A stretch of 64,000 bases of DNA, taken from assembly GCF_009711345.1 (NCBI RefSeq), contig NZ_SMMA01000061.1, positions 122,361 through 186,360 on the forward strand. The letters are read 5' to 3'. The position numbers and the translations under genes were made by a program. Below are positions 9,100 to 18,773 of this stretch, one piece after another (the first letter of the stretch is position 1; each line of letters opens with the position of its first letter). The notes under the pieces are model-generated. The model was not told where the DNA came from. It did not search any database and saw only the letters and a list, made by a program, of their open reading frames with translations. The DNA comes from Pseudovibrio flavus. Lineage in GTDB: Bacteria > Pseudomonadota > Alphaproteobacteria > Rhizobiales > Stappiaceae.

Positions 9100-9121
9100 A
9101 AGCGGGGGCAAGCCCCCACTT
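9100..9121. other. GC-rich hairpin between the two BMP-protein genes
   Basis: An almost perfect inverted repeat (GGGGGC and GCCCCC core, extended by AAG/CTT around one mismatch) in the 238-base gap between the tandem binding-protein genes. It has no following T-run on either strand. It looks like an RNA stem that could protect the upstream message or partly separate expression of the two copies. Confidence 0.5.
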
Positions 9122-9177
9122 CGTCTAGCATGCCTTGATGGCTTATTATTTTTAAATCGCTTAAGGCTTTTGGCCTC

Positions 9178-10251
9178 TTAGTTCGGCAAGGAGTCCGTGA
9201 AGCCCTTGACGTAGAAGTTCATGCCAAGAAGGGTGCCGTCATCAGCGGTTTCACCTTCTTTGAGCCATTCAGAACCATCCTGCTTCATGACAGGACCGGT
9301 GAATGGGTGGAACTCACCAGCTTCAAGCTTAGCAACGGTTTCGTTTGCCAGCTTGATGGTTTCTTCAGAAACGTTTGCGTATGGAGCCATGCGAACCATT
9401 TCAGCTTTGAAACCACCCCAAGTGTCGGAGGATTCCCAAGTGTCGTTCATGACAGCTTCGACGCGGTTTTTGTAGTAGCTCTTCCAGTCGTTAACCAGAG
9501 CAGAAGCCTGTGCTTCTGGAGCAAACTTGATCATGTCGGAAGCCTGACCAAAAGTCAGAACGCCGCGTTCCTGTGCGATCTGCAAAGGAGCTGGGGAGTC
9601 AGTGTGCTGTACGATAACGTCTGCACCCTGGTCGATCAGCGCTTTAGCAGCGTCAGCTTCACGGCCCGGATCGTACCAGCTGTTTGCCCAGATGATCTTG
9701 ATTTTGAAGTCAGGGTTTACGGACTGAGCGCCCAGCATGAAGGAGTTCATACCACGAACAACTTCAGGGATCGGGAACGCAGCAACGTAACCTGCAACGC
9801 CGGTTTTGGATTCAGATGCAGCGATCTGACCCATTACGTAGCGTGCTTCATAGAAACGTGCGGAGTAAGTGGAAACGTTCTTAGCGCGCTTATAGCCGGT
9901 TGCGTGTTCAAATTTCACGTCCGGGAAACGCTTTGCCACTTTCAGGGTCGGGTTCATAAAACCGAAAGAAGTGGTGAAGATCAGCTCGTGACCGCTACGA
10001 GCAAGACGCTCGATTGCGCGCTCAGCGTCAGCTGGCTCAGTAACGTTTTCGATGTAGGTGGTTTCGATCTTATCGCCGAATTCTTTTTCAAGATACTGAC
10101 GAGCCTGATCATGCTGGTAGGAGTAACCGAAATCGGAAACTGGACCAACATAAAGGAAACCAACCTTCAATGGGTCTTCAGCAAGGGCTGGGCCGGCAGC
10201 AACACCCATAGCCAAAGAAACAGCAGCAGCGATTTTAGATAGTTTGCGCAT
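9178..10251 (-). CDS. BMP-family ABC transporter substrate-binding protein (first copy)
   Basis: A 357-residue BMP/PnrA-family periplasmic binding protein, first of two tandem copies and directly downstream of the two permease genes (92-base gap). The signal peptide spans about residues 1-24 (MRKLSKIAAAVSLAMGVAAG, ALAEDP). Conserved family stretches match its twin: VGFLYVGPVSDFGYSYQHDQ, FTTSFGFMNP, FPIPEVVRGMNSFMLGAQS and QHTDSPAPLQIAQERG. By eye about two thirds of positions are identical between the copies. As it follows the permeases most closely, it is probably the main receptor of the importer. Purine, nucleoside or urate-like ligands are inferred from the cluster and the family. Confidence 0.9.
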   Translation of the reverse strand: MRKLSKIAAAVSLAMGVAAGPALAEDPLKVGFLYVGPVSDFGYSYQHDQARQYLEKEFGDKIETTYIENVTEPADAERAIERLARSGHELIFTTSFGFMNPTLKVAKRFPDVKFEHATGYKRAKNVSTYSARFYEARYVMGQIAASESKTGVAGYVAAFPIPEVVRGMNSFMLGAQSVNPDFKIKIIWANSWYDPGREADAAKALIDQGADVIVQHTDSPAPLQIAQERGVLTFGQASDMIKFAPEAQASALVNDWKSYYKNRVEAVMNDTWESSDTWGGFKAEMVRMAPYANVSEETIKLANETVAKLEAGEFHPFTGPVMKQDGSEWLKEGETADDGTLLGMNFYVKGFTDSLPN

Positions 10252-10343
10252 TAAAGCACGTTCCTATTTTATAAGGTAGTAGTCCTGTTTTGCTTTAGCC
10301 ACCGGCGATGCAGGACTACCCTCACCGCTGGCGGCGAAGTCGT

Positions 10344-11264
10344 TTAGCGGTCTGGCACGAAAGCCTTGCCAAGACACGCTGGCGTATTGGTTTTCGTCAG
10401 CGTTACGTTTCTGGAGATGATGATCAGAACGATGATCGTCGCCAGATACGGCATCGCAGACATCAGCTGCGACGGTACACCGATACCGGCAGCCTGCGCG
10501 TGGAACTGCAAGATGGATACTGCACCGAACAGGTAAGCACCAATCAACACGCGGTTTGGACGCCAAGAAGCAAACACCACCAGAGCAAGAGCAATCCAGC
10601 CGCGACCGGCGGTCATACCCTCAACCCACTGCGGGGTGTAAGCCAGAGAAAGATAAGCACCAGCAAGACCTGCACATGCGCCGCCAAACATCACTGCAAG
10701 GAAACGAACCTTGATTACGGAATAACCAAGAGCGTGCGCAGAGGTGTGGTTGTCGCCAACAGCGCGCAGGATCAGACCAGAGCGTGTGCGGAACAGGAAG
10801 TGATAGGTGCCGATTACAAGCGCGATGGACGCGTAAACCAGAATGTCCTGAGAGAACACGATGGAGCCAACCAGCGGCAGATCGGAAAGCACAGGAATGT
10901 GCAAAGCAGCAAGACGCTGACCCGGTTCACCGATAAAGCCTTCACCGATCATGCCGGAAAGGCCAAGACCGAGGATGGTAAGCGCAAGACCTGTCGCCAC
11001 CTGATTTGCCATCAGGTTAAGTGTCAGAACGCCAAAGAGCACAGACATTGCAACGCCAGCAAAAAGCGCAGCAACAACGCCCAGCAAAGGAGAGCCGGTG
11101 ACGTGGGCAACGCCGAACGCGGCAACTGCACCCACAATCATCATGCCTTCAACGCCAAGGTTCAGAACACCGGAGCGTTCCACAACGAGTTCACCGATAG
11201 CAGCCAGAAGCAGCGGAGTAGAAGCGGTGATGATCGTTAGAACAAGAGCCTCAAACCCGTTCAT
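10344..11264 (-). CDS. BMP-type ABC importer permease (YufQ/NupQ-like)
   Basis: A 306-residue inner-membrane permease of the branched-chain/simple-sugar permease superfamily, with about eight to ten hydrophobic segments. The stretch ERSGVLNLGVEGMMIVGA near residues 29-46 is the hallmark of the second permease in nucleoside/BMP importers. It overlaps the end of the partner permease by 14 bases, so the two are translationally coupled. It should form a heterodimeric channel with the 11251-12342 product, driven by the double ATPase upstream and fed by the two BMP-family binding proteins downstream. Confidence 0.9.
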   Translation of the reverse strand: MNGFEALVLTIITASTPLLLAAIGELVVERSGVLNLGVEGMMIVGAVAAFGVAHVTGSPLLGVVAALFAGVAMSVLFGVLTLNLMANQVATGLALTILGLGLSGMIGEGFIGEPGQRLAALHIPVLSDLPLVGSIVFSQDILVYASIALVIGTYHFLFRTRSGLILRAVGDNHTSAHALGYSVIKVRFLAVMFGGACAGLAGAYLSLAYTPQWVEGMTAGRGWIALALVVFASWRPNRVLIGAYLFGAVSILQFHAQAAGIGVPSQLMSAMPYLATIIVLIIISRNVTLTKTNTPACLGKAFVPDR

Positions 11265-12342
11265 GGGCGCCTCCAGCAGTTGGCTGCGGCTTTACGAGCC
11301 GAACCTTGTAAAGAATGAGCGTGTCACATGCCAGAACGAAGAACAGCAGCATGCCTTGGAACACGCTTGTAGTCTTGTCTGTCATGCCAAGGGTCACCTG
11401 AGCAGCTTCACCGCCGATGTAAGACAGACCGAGCAGAAGACCTGCGAACAAAATGCCAATCGGGTTCAGACGGCCAAGGAAGGCCACGATAATTGCGGTA
11501 AAGCCGTAGCCCGGAGAGATAACAGGGGTCAGCTGACCAATGGTACCGGATACTTCAACAATGCCCGCAATACCGGCAAACGCGCCAGAGATCAGGAAGC
11601 TGAACCAAACGATACCCTTGCGGGAGAAGCCAGCGAACTGACCTGCACGCGGGGTCTGGCCCATAACCTTGATTTCAAAGCCCTTGATGGTCTTGGTCAG
11701 CATGAACCAGACTGCAATCACTGCAACAAGTGCGAAGATCGCGCCAAAGTGCATACGGCCATCGCCAAGCATCCACATGGTGTGGTCAGCTTCATAAAGA
11801 CGGCTTTCAGGGAAGTTGAAGCCATCTGGATCACGCCATGGACCACGCACGAGGTAGTCCAGAATATACTGCGCAATGTATACCAGCATGAGGCTGGTCA
11901 GAATTTCGTTGGTACCGAAGCGGGTCTTCAAGAACGCCGGAATAGACGCCCAGAACATACCACCCAGTGCACCCATGATAATCATCGCAGGCAGTGCCAA
12001 CGGACCAGTAAATCCGTGGAACAATACCGGAATGATGGAGCCGAAAATGGCGCCCATGGTGAACTGGCCCTCTGCACCAATGTTCCAGTTGTTGGAAAGG
12101 AAGCAGACAGAAAGACCAACGGCGATCAATACAAGCGGAGCGGACTTAACGACCAGCTCTTCCAAAGACCATGTGGAGGTCAGTGGCTCGATAAAGAAGG
12201 CGTAGATAGCCTCGGCCGGATTAACGCCGATCATGACGAACATGATGCTACCGGCAATCAGGGAAAGGCCAATCGCGAGCAAAGGCGACACGACTGTCAT
12301 CAGCCGCGAATGCTCAGCGCGTTTTTCAAGCACCAGTCGCAT
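11251..12342 (-). CDS. BMP-type ABC importer permease (YufP/NupP-like)
   Basis: The first permease of the BMP-type importer, 363 residues with about ten membrane segments. The stretch with GAEGQFTMGAIFGS and the later FGTNEILTSLM are typical of this subunit in nucleoside importers. I chose the ATG at 12342 (MRLVLEKRAEHSR), which overlaps the ATPase gene by 17 bases. A longer in-frame start at 12411 would add a stretch unlike the family and lie deep inside the ATPase gene. The stop overlaps the next permease. Transported substrate is inferred to be a purine or a purine nucleoside from the xdh/puu neighbours. Confidence 0.9.
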   Translation of the reverse strand: MRLVLEKRAEHSRLMTVVSPLLAIGLSLIAGSIMFVMIGVNPAEAIYAFFIEPLTSTWSLEELVVKSAPLVLIAVGLSVCFLSNNWNIGAEGQFTMGAIFGSIIPVLFHGFTGPLALPAMIIMGALGGMFWASIPAFLKTRFGTNEILTSLMLVYIAQYILDYLVRGPWRDPDGFNFPESRLYEADHTMWMLGDGRMHFGAIFALVAVIAVWFMLTKTIKGFEIKVMGQTPRAGQFAGFSRKGIVWFSFLISGAFAGIAGIVEVSGTIGQLTPVISPGYGFTAIIVAFLGRLNPIGILFAGLLLGLSYIGGEAAQVTLGMTDKTTSVFQGMLLFFVLACDTLILYKVRLVKPQPTAGGAHERV

Positions 12343-13915
12343 CGTGCTGTACCTCTTGCTGATTGGAATTTGCTTCACCCATACCGGCCATAAGCATACC
12401 GATGCGCTCACGGGTCATGTTCTGGGCAGGTTCAGGAGCGGAAAGCTCACCGCGCGAAAGCACTGCAATGCGGTCTGCAACCTCATAAATCTCGTCAAGG
12501 TCCTGAGAGATAACAACGATTGCCGCGCCGTTGCGTGCAAGGTTAATGAGCGCCTGACGGATAAGAGCGGCAGCGCCAGCATCAACGCCCCAAGTCGGCT
12601 GGTTGATAACCATCACTTTTGGGTTTCGGTCAAGCTCGCGGCCCACAACGAATTTCTGCAGGTTACCGCCAGAAAGCGAGCGAGCCTCAGGGTTATCGTG
12701 TGACATGCGAACGTCGTAGGAAACCTTGATGCGCTTTTCCATATTCTCAGCGCCACTCTTGTTGACCACAGTCTTTTTAATCAAGTGGTCGCCCGTGCTG
12801 TGACGGGTAAGAACGACGTTGTCGGAAAGCACAAGACCCGGTACCGCACCGTGACCAAGACGCTCTTCAGGAACAAACGCAGCGCCAAGACGGCGGCGTT
12901 CGTTGATCTTCATGCGGCCAGCTTCAGAGCCAAGCAGCTGAATGGATTTGTTTTCGTGAACGAGGCGTTCACCGGAAATAACATCAAACAGCTCGCTCTG
13001 GCCGTTTGCTGCAATACCAGCAATACCAACAACTTCACCTGCGTGAACATCAAGGCTGATGTTCTTGAGCGCCACACCAAAGGTGCTGTCTGCTTCAAGG
13101 CTAACATTGTCGAGATGAATAAGAACATCGCCAACTGCGCCGGTGTGATCAGACTTCACGGCGTGAACGTCTTCACCAACCATCATACGTGCCAGAGTTG
13201 CTGGCGTTTCTTTGGTTGGGTCACATTCGGAAACAACACGGCCATGACGCATGATTGTTGCGTGATGACAGATGCGTTTCACTTCTTCCAGACGGTGGGA
13301 AATGTAGAGGATCGCACAGCCTTCATCAGCAAGCCGGAACAGCGTTTTGAACAGCTCGTCCGCTTCCTGTGGGGTCAGAACCGAAGTCGGCTCGTCCATG
13401 ATGAGAAGGCTAGGTTCCTGAAGAAGACAGCGCACGATCTCGATACGCTGACGGATACCAACCGGCAAATCCGCAACAAGCGCTTTAGGATCAAGCGGCA
13501 AACCGTAGCGGTTGGAAACTTCCACGATGCGCTCGGCCAGATCGGCCATCTTCTCGCCTTTTGGCAGCGCAAGCGCGATATTTTCAACCACGGTCAATGC
13601 TTCAAAAAGGGAGAAGTGCTGGAACACCATGCCGATGCCGAGCTTACGCGCAGCAGCCGGATTGGAGATGGATACTTCTTTACCCTTCCAGGCAATCGTA
13701 CCGGAGGTCTGTTCCAATGCACCGTAGAGAATTTTTACGAGCGTAGATTTACCCGCGCCGTTCTCACCAAGAAGGGCATGAATTTCCCCTTCTCTGATGG
13801 TCAGGTCCACACCATCGTTCGCCAAGATCTCACCAAATCGCTTGGTGATGCCTGACGCCCGAATTAGCTCAGGGCGAGCTTTTGCCCCAATTACATTTTG
13901 CGAGTGCACATCCAC
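12326..13915 (-). CDS. BMP-type ABC importer ATPase with two ABC domains
   Basis: A double ATP-binding protein of the sugar/nucleoside importer type. Domain 1 has Walker A GENGAGKST, a divergent signature (LPVGIRQRIEI) and Walker B LLIMDEPTS. Domain 2 has a degenerate P-loop (GIAANGQSEL), a good LSGGNLQKFVVGRE signature and a changed Walker B (VMVINQPTWGVD), as is usual for such fused ATPases. I chose the GTG at 13915, giving 529 residues: GAGGAGAGG lies seven bases upstream and the gene then begins after xdhC ends. An ATG at 13978 would overlap xdhC by 32 bases. The gene links the xdh genes to the importer genes on one strand. Confidence 0.9.
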   Translation of the reverse strand: MDVHSQNVIGAKARPELIRASGITKRFGEILANDGVDLTIREGEIHALLGENGAGKSTLVKILYGALEQTSGTIAWKGKEVSISNPAAARKLGIGMVFQHFSLFEALTVVENIALALPKGEKMADLAERIVEVSNRYGLPLDPKALVADLPVGIRQRIEIVRCLLQEPSLLIMDEPTSVLTPQEADELFKTLFRLADEGCAILYISHRLEEVKRICHHATIMRHGRVVSECDPTKETPATLARMMVGEDVHAVKSDHTGAVGDVLIHLDNVSLEADSTFGVALKNISLDVHAGEVVGIAGIAANGQSELFDVISGERLVHENKSIQLLGSEAGRMKINERRRLGAAFVPEERLGHGAVPGLVLSDNVVLTRHSTGDHLIKKTVVNKSGAENMEKRIKVSYDVRMSHDNPEARSLSGGNLQKFVVGRELDRNPKVMVINQPTWGVDAGAAALIRQALINLARNGAAIVVISQDLDEIYEVADRIAVLSRGELSAPEPAQNMTRERIGMLMAGMGEANSNQQEVQHDATGA

Positions 13916-13946
13916 GCCAAAACCTCTCCTCGAAAGCGCCCTGTTA

Positions 13947-14933
13947 TCAAACGGCCTGAGCCCGCTCTGCAAGTTCAAATATTGATCGCCCCTTGCCGCT
14001 TATTTGTTCAGAAACAACAAGCAGTTCTGCTGCAACAGAAACGGCAATATGCGCCGGCACCTTACTTTCGATTGGTGCGACGCCGATGGGACAAACAAGA
14101 TTTTCTAACTGACCGTTCGTTACGCCGCTCTGCAGCAGGCGTTTTCGAATTCTATTCCGTTTTGTTTTGCTTCCAATAAGGCCAACATAAGCCATTTCTG
14201 GCCTGCGCAGCGCGGCATCAGTTATGCGTTGATCAAGCCCATGATCATGGGTCATTATCACAACGAAGTCCCTGGGTCGCAGTTCACAAGTTGCCTTTTC
14301 AGGCTCCTTTAGATGAATGCACTTCACATTGGAAGGGGTGTATTGCGGAAATTGTGATTTTCTACTGTCAATCCAAAAGACAGTGAAGGGCAACGGGGCC
14401 AAAGCTAGTACCAAAGCCTTACCAACATGGCCTGCCCCAAACAAAAACAGCCGGTGCCGATGCTCGCCGAATTCCTCGCGTAACACATTTCCACATAAGC
14501 TGATTTTGCTATCAAGGGTCGATTCGACGACATCGCGCATTACGCCCTTGCCATCAACCAGCTCAGCTATGGTTTCAAACGGTCCTTCTTGCTCTTTTGC
14601 CGCGAGGTGCGACACCATTTCCAACTGCTCTTTGACGAGAACCTCAATTCCAACCTGAACAGAACCGCCACAGCATTGCCCAAGATCAGGACCAAGCGCG
14701 AAGGTGCGAAGCGTAAAGCCAGCAGTCGGCTCCTTTAGCAAGTGGCCAGAAAGCTCGATAAGGTCATACTCTAGGCGGCCACCGCCAATGGTTCCGGAAA
14801 AGCGGTTTTCCGTTCTAACCACCATTCGCGCACCGGCTTCGCGCGGGCTAGAGCCCTTAATGCCAACAAGGGTAACGAGGACGCAGGCTTCATCTTGCGT
14901 CAGCGCACTATGAATATCCTGCCAAATGCCCAT
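13947..14933 (-). CDS. xdhC: Xanthine dehydrogenase accessory protein XdhC
   Basis: A 328-residue XdhC-family protein, which binds molybdenum cofactor, helps in its sulfuration and inserts it into xanthine dehydrogenase. The N-terminal domain has LVTLVGIKGSSPREAGARM and the GTIGGGRLEYD motif near residue 50. The C-terminal Rossmann-like domain has LFLFGAGHVGKAL and MTHDHGLDQ. Its start overlaps the xdhB stop by one base (TAATG), so the two genes are translationally coupled, as fits a chaperone made together with its target. Confidence 0.93.
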   Translation of the reverse strand: MGIWQDIHSALTQDEACVLVTLVGIKGSSPREAGARMVVRTENRFSGTIGGGRLEYDLIELSGHLLKEPTAGFTLRTFALGPDLGQCCGGSVQVGIEVLVKEQLEMVSHLAAKEQEGPFETIAELVDGKGVMRDVVESTLDSKISLCGNVLREEFGEHRHRLFLFGAGHVGKALVLALAPLPFTVFWIDSRKSQFPQYTPSNVKCIHLKEPEKATCELRPRDFVVIMTHDHGLDQRITDAALRRPEMAYVGLIGSKTKRNRIRKRLLQSGVTNGQLENLVCPIGVAPIESKVPAHIAVSVAAELLVVSEQISGKGRSIFELAERAQAV

Positions 14934-17299
14934 TATGCACCCTGCCCTTTCTTGATCATGTGCACTGCATGTAAAATGGCTTCAGCCGTTGCAGGTGCCC
15001 TTAATTGAGGCAATAAACCGGGGCGCAAGCTGGAAATCGCGTCATTGATTGCGCAAAAGACGGAGATTGGCAGCATGAGCGGCGGCTCACCTACCGCCTT
15101 ACTCCGGTAAATTGTCTTTTCTGGGTTACCTTTAGAAGCATAGAGATCAACGCGGAAATCTGCAGGCACATCTGATGCCGTTGGAATTTTGTAGGTGGAC
15201 GGTGCGTGCGTGCGCAACCGGCCTTCATCATCCCAAACCAGTTCTTCAGTCGTCAGCCAGCCCATGCCCTGCACAAAGCCGCCCTCAATCTGACCGCGAT
15301 CAAGCGCAGGGTTCAGAGAATGTCCGACATCGTGGAGGACATCGACCCGCTCAACCTTCATCTCACCTGTCAGCGTATCAATCAGCACTTCTGAGCAAGA
15401 TGCACCATAGGCAAAATAAAGGAACGGACGCCCTGTGGCGTTTTCCCTATCCCAGTCGATCTTTGGCGTTGCATAAAAACCGGTGCTAGAAAGCGAAATA
15501 CGGGCAAGATAAGCGCGCTGAACCAGATCGCGGAACGACATAGCCCGCTCGTCACCGTAATAAACCACGTTATCGCTCACGCGAATGCTCTCAATCGCAA
15601 CACCATCTTGGTCGGCGGCAAATTTCAGCAGCCGGTCCTTGATGATGTTGCAGGCATTGGCCACCGCCATGCCATTGAGATCCGCACCAGAGGACGCTGC
15701 CGTCGGCGAAGTGTTGGGCACCTTGGCAGTATTGGTCGCGGTTATCTTTACCTTATCAAGGCTAACCCCAAGCTCTTGCGCAGCGACCTGCGCTACCTTC
15801 TGGAACAGACCCTGCCCCATTTCGGTACCGCCATGGTTTAGCTGCACAGACCCGTCTTTGTAGACGTGTACCAGTGCGCCGGCCTGATTAAGGTGAAGTA
15901 GCGTGAAAGATATGCCGAACTTGACCGGAGTGAGTGCCAAACCCTTCTTCAAGATCGGGCTGTTGGCGTTAAAGGCCTCAACCTCTTTCCGGCGTTCGCG
16001 GTAGTTGCTTGATTTCTCCAGCGTCGTGATAATGTCGAGAAGAACGTCCCCTTCTTCGACAGGCATACCGAACGGCGTTACGCCTTTATCGCCTTCATAA
16101 AGGTTTGCAAGGCGTACATCCAACGGATCAAGGCCAGTCTTGCAAGCAATCGCATCCATCAACCGCTCGGCCGCCAGCATGCCTTGCGGACCGCCAAAGC
16201 CTCTGAACGCGGTATTGGAAACCGTATTGGTCTTGAAACGACGGGAGCGGATCAAACTCTCTGGATACTGGTAGGCGTTATCGGAGTGGAACATTGCCCG
16301 GTCGTTGATACCGAGCGAAAGATCAGCCGAACAACCGCAGCGGCTATCCAGATCCATCACGACAGCGTTCAGCTTACCATTAGCCTCAAACGACGCGCTC
16401 AGCTCTGTCAGGAAATCATGCCGCTTGCCGGTCATGATCATATCGTCATCACGGTCCAACCGGCATTTACACGGACGACCTGTTACATGGGCGCCAAGCG
16501 CTGCAAGCGTTGCCCATTGAGACGCTTGAGATTCCTTTCCGCCGAAGGCTCCGCCCATACGGCGAATTTCTACGGTAACGGCCGCTTCATCCAGATCAAG
16601 CGCTTTGGCGACGTTGTGTTGAACCTCGCTCGGATGCTGGGTAGAGCAATGCACATAAAGCTCGCCATCTTCACCCGGAAGAGCCATAGAGATCTGACCT
16701 TCAAGGTAAAAATGCTCCTGCCCACCAATTTCAAAACTTGTAGTGACGCTTGAAGAACTATCTTTAACAGACTGCTCTGCCTCACCTTTTTTAAATAGAT
16801 AATCTGGAAGCACCGTTATTCCAGCGTCACGCGCCTGCGCAACATTCAGAACCGGTTCGCTGGCTTCAACTTCAATCTTGGCAAGCTGACAAGCACGGCG
16901 CGCAGCATCCCGATCTGTCGCTACGACAGCAAAAACCACCTGCCCGTGGAAGACGATTTCATCCTCGGCAAAGACAGGATCATCGCCCATTGCAGGCGAG
17001 CAGTCGTTGATACCCGGAATGTCTTTGGCAGAAAGAACAGCAACAACGCCTTCCGCAGATCGCACCGCATCCAAGTCCATGGAGAGGATTTTTCCCCTCG
17101 CAGCACCGCGATACCAACCGGGGTAAACATGCAAAAGACCATCGGGTTCAGGGATATCGTCAATGTAACGCGCTTCACCCGTCACATGCTTATCCGCACT
17201 GTCATGCTTGGTTGAGCGGGAAGCAACGCGCTGTTCCATCTGCTCTACACGCTTATCATCGCTTGCCGGGCTATCCATCACGAGTCCATCAGGCTGCAT
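14933..17299 (-). CDS. xdhB: Xanthine dehydrogenase, molybdopterin-binding subunit
   Basis: The large subunit of a two-subunit bacterial xanthine dehydrogenase, 788 residues. It has the molybdopterin-binding stretches MGGAFGGKES and FRGFGGPQGM, and the catalytic glutamate near the C-terminus in AVGEPPLMLP (about E738). It oxidises hypoxanthine and xanthine to urate. The start overlaps xdhA by 11 bases and is preceded by GGAGTGA. The product needs XdhC, encoded next with a one-base overlap. Length and motif order are normal for the family. Confidence 0.95.
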   Translation of the reverse strand: MQPDGLVMDSPASDDKRVEQMEQRVASRSTKHDSADKHVTGEARYIDDIPEPDGLLHVYPGWYRGAARGKILSMDLDAVRSAEGVVAVLSAKDIPGINDCSPAMGDDPVFAEDEIVFHGQVVFAVVATDRDAARRACQLAKIEVEASEPVLNVAQARDAGITVLPDYLFKKGEAEQSVKDSSSSVTTSFEIGGQEHFYLEGQISMALPGEDGELYVHCSTQHPSEVQHNVAKALDLDEAAVTVEIRRMGGAFGGKESQASQWATLAALGAHVTGRPCKCRLDRDDDMIMTGKRHDFLTELSASFEANGKLNAVVMDLDSRCGCSADLSLGINDRAMFHSDNAYQYPESLIRSRRFKTNTVSNTAFRGFGGPQGMLAAERLMDAIACKTGLDPLDVRLANLYEGDKGVTPFGMPVEEGDVLLDIITTLEKSSNYRERRKEVEAFNANSPILKKGLALTPVKFGISFTLLHLNQAGALVHVYKDGSVQLNHGGTEMGQGLFQKVAQVAAQELGVSLDKVKITATNTAKVPNTSPTAASSGADLNGMAVANACNIIKDRLLKFAADQDGVAIESIRVSDNVVYYGDERAMSFRDLVQRAYLARISLSSTGFYATPKIDWDRENATGRPFLYFAYGASCSEVLIDTLTGEMKVERVDVLHDVGHSLNPALDRGQIEGGFVQGMGWLTTEELVWDDEGRLRTHAPSTYKIPTASDVPADFRVDLYASKGNPEKTIYRSKAVGEPPLMLPISVFCAINDAISSLRPGLLPQLRAPATAEAILHAVHMIKKGQGA

Positions 17300-18770
17300 G
17301 GGTCACTCCTTCCGGACGCTGGCCCACAACGCGGGTCTTACTAGTGGACGTTCCGGCAGCCTCAACGAGAGCCTTGGTCAAAAGCGCTTGCGCAATGTCA
17401 CGGCGATAAGCGCTGCTCGCCCGCATATCGGTAATAGGTGAATAATCCTGTTTGATGGCGTTCTGCGCGGTCGTCCAAGTTGATGGGTCATCAAGGCTCA
17501 CACCGATGAGCGCAGTCTCCGCGCCGGCTGCCCGCTTGGGTGTTGCCGCCATACCGCCAAAGGCGATCCGGGCTTCCGTTATGCGGTTCTCGACAAGAGT
17601 AAACCGGAACGCCGCCATCACTGCGGATATGTCCTGATCAAACCTCTTGGAAATCTTGTAGGCGCGGAACACCTGATTGGCATCCAGACGGGGGACAAAT
17701 ATTTCCTCTACAAACTCGGCGTTGCCCCTGTCCTGCTTGCCATAGTCGATGAAGAAATCTTCCAGCGGCAATTCGCGGCTTACGTCTCCCTTACGCAGCT
17801 TCAAAGTGGCATCCAGCGCAATAAGCACTGGCGGGCTGTCACCAATCGGCGAGCCATTGGCAATATTGCCGCCAATCGTACCGGATGCCCTGATCTGCTT
17901 GGAACCGATACGGCTGATAACCTCGCCGATATCAGGATCAAACGCTGCAAGAGACTCCTGCGCCTGTGCGTAGGTCACACCAGCGCCGATATGAAGGCCC
18001 GTTGTCGTTTCCGCCAGCTTCTGGAGATCAGCAACTCTATTGAGACTAATAATTTTAGGAAGCACTCGCATCTGCTTGGTAAGCCAAAGACCAACATCTG
18101 TTGCGCCAGCCACCAAAGTTGCGTCGGTATGCTTTGCATAGAGCTCGGCAAGAGACGACGCACTTGCAGGAGACGCGAAAAAGCTGTCCTCGCTACCACT
18201 TAGCACGTCCGCACCGTCGTTGATGGAGGCAAGCATGCGCATTGTCTCAGCAGCGCGAGCACTAAACACATCGTTTGCAGCTCCCGCGCAAGCCTCAAGA
18301 GCTGCGTCCACGATTGGACGATATCCGGTACACCGACAGAGGTTACCGCTTAGCCAATGCGTAATGTCGGAATGGGAAAGCCCCTCTTTGCTCTGGTGGT
18401 AGAGCGTAAAGAGGTTCATGACAAAGCCGGGAGTACAGAACCCACATTGGGAACCATGGTGATCAGCAAGCGCCTGCTGAACGGGGTGCATGACACCCTC
18501 GCTCACCAAGTCCTCAACCGTGACAAGCTCACACCCGTCAATCTGACCAAGCAATAGAATGCAGCTATTCACCGGCTCATAAACCAGCTCACCATCTCTC
18601 AACCGACCAAGCGCAACAGTGCATGCGCCGCAATCCCCCTCCCGACAACCTTCCTTGGTGCCGGTTTTCTTTTCAGAAAGGCGAATGTAGTCGAGCAGCG
18701 TTTGTGTAGGATTAGTCAACTCCAGTGAGACAACTTTGCCGCTTCTTAGGAAAGAGATGGCAGAGCGCAT
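17289..18770 (-). CDS. xdhA: Xanthine dehydrogenase, iron-sulfur/FAD subunit
   Basis: The small subunit of xanthine dehydrogenase, 493 residues. The plant-type 2Fe-2S site is C42, C47, C50 and C70 (CREGDCGAC and NSC). The second 2Fe-2S site is C109, C112, C145 and C147 (CGFCTPG and CRCTGY). The FAD domain follows, with LVAGATDVGLW and TIGGNIANGSPIGD near residues 295-310. It carries electrons from the molybdenum centre to NAD. It starts three bases after uraH. The ribosome binding site (GGGGGAG) lies in the last codons of uraH, those of the conserved YRGS tail, which couples the two genes. Confidence 0.95.
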   Translation of the reverse strand: MRSAISFLRSGKVVSLELTNPTQTLLDYIRLSEKKTGTKEGCREGDCGACTVALGRLRDGELVYEPVNSCILLLGQIDGCELVTVEDLVSEGVMHPVQQALADHHGSQCGFCTPGFVMNLFTLYHQSKEGLSHSDITHWLSGNLCRCTGYRPIVDAALEACAGAANDVFSARAAETMRMLASINDGADVLSGSEDSFFASPASASSLAELYAKHTDATLVAGATDVGLWLTKQMRVLPKIISLNRVADLQKLAETTTGLHIGAGVTYAQAQESLAAFDPDIGEVISRIGSKQIRASGTIGGNIANGSPIGDSPPVLIALDATLKLRKGDVSRELPLEDFFIDYGKQDRGNAEFVEEIFVPRLDANQVFRAYKISKRFDQDISAVMAAFRFTLVENRITEARIAFGGMAATPKRAAGAETALIGVSLDDPSTWTTAQNAIKQDYSPITDMRASSAYRRDIAQALLTKALVEAAGTSTSKTRVVGQRPEGVTHAA

Positions 18771-18773
18771 AAC

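Noticed and set aside
10308..13855. Long open frames on the plus strand opposite the ABC importer genes (310, 431 and 356 codons)
   Set aside because: They mirror the importer genes codon for codon, have no family motifs and no ribosome binding sites, and their composition (rich in His, Asn, Arg, Thr) is that of antisense translation.
12326..13915. Possible damage in the second ABC domain of the importer ATPase
   Set aside because: Its Walker A and B are degenerate, but this asymmetry is usual for fused sugar/nucleoside importer ATPases, and the frame is intact.
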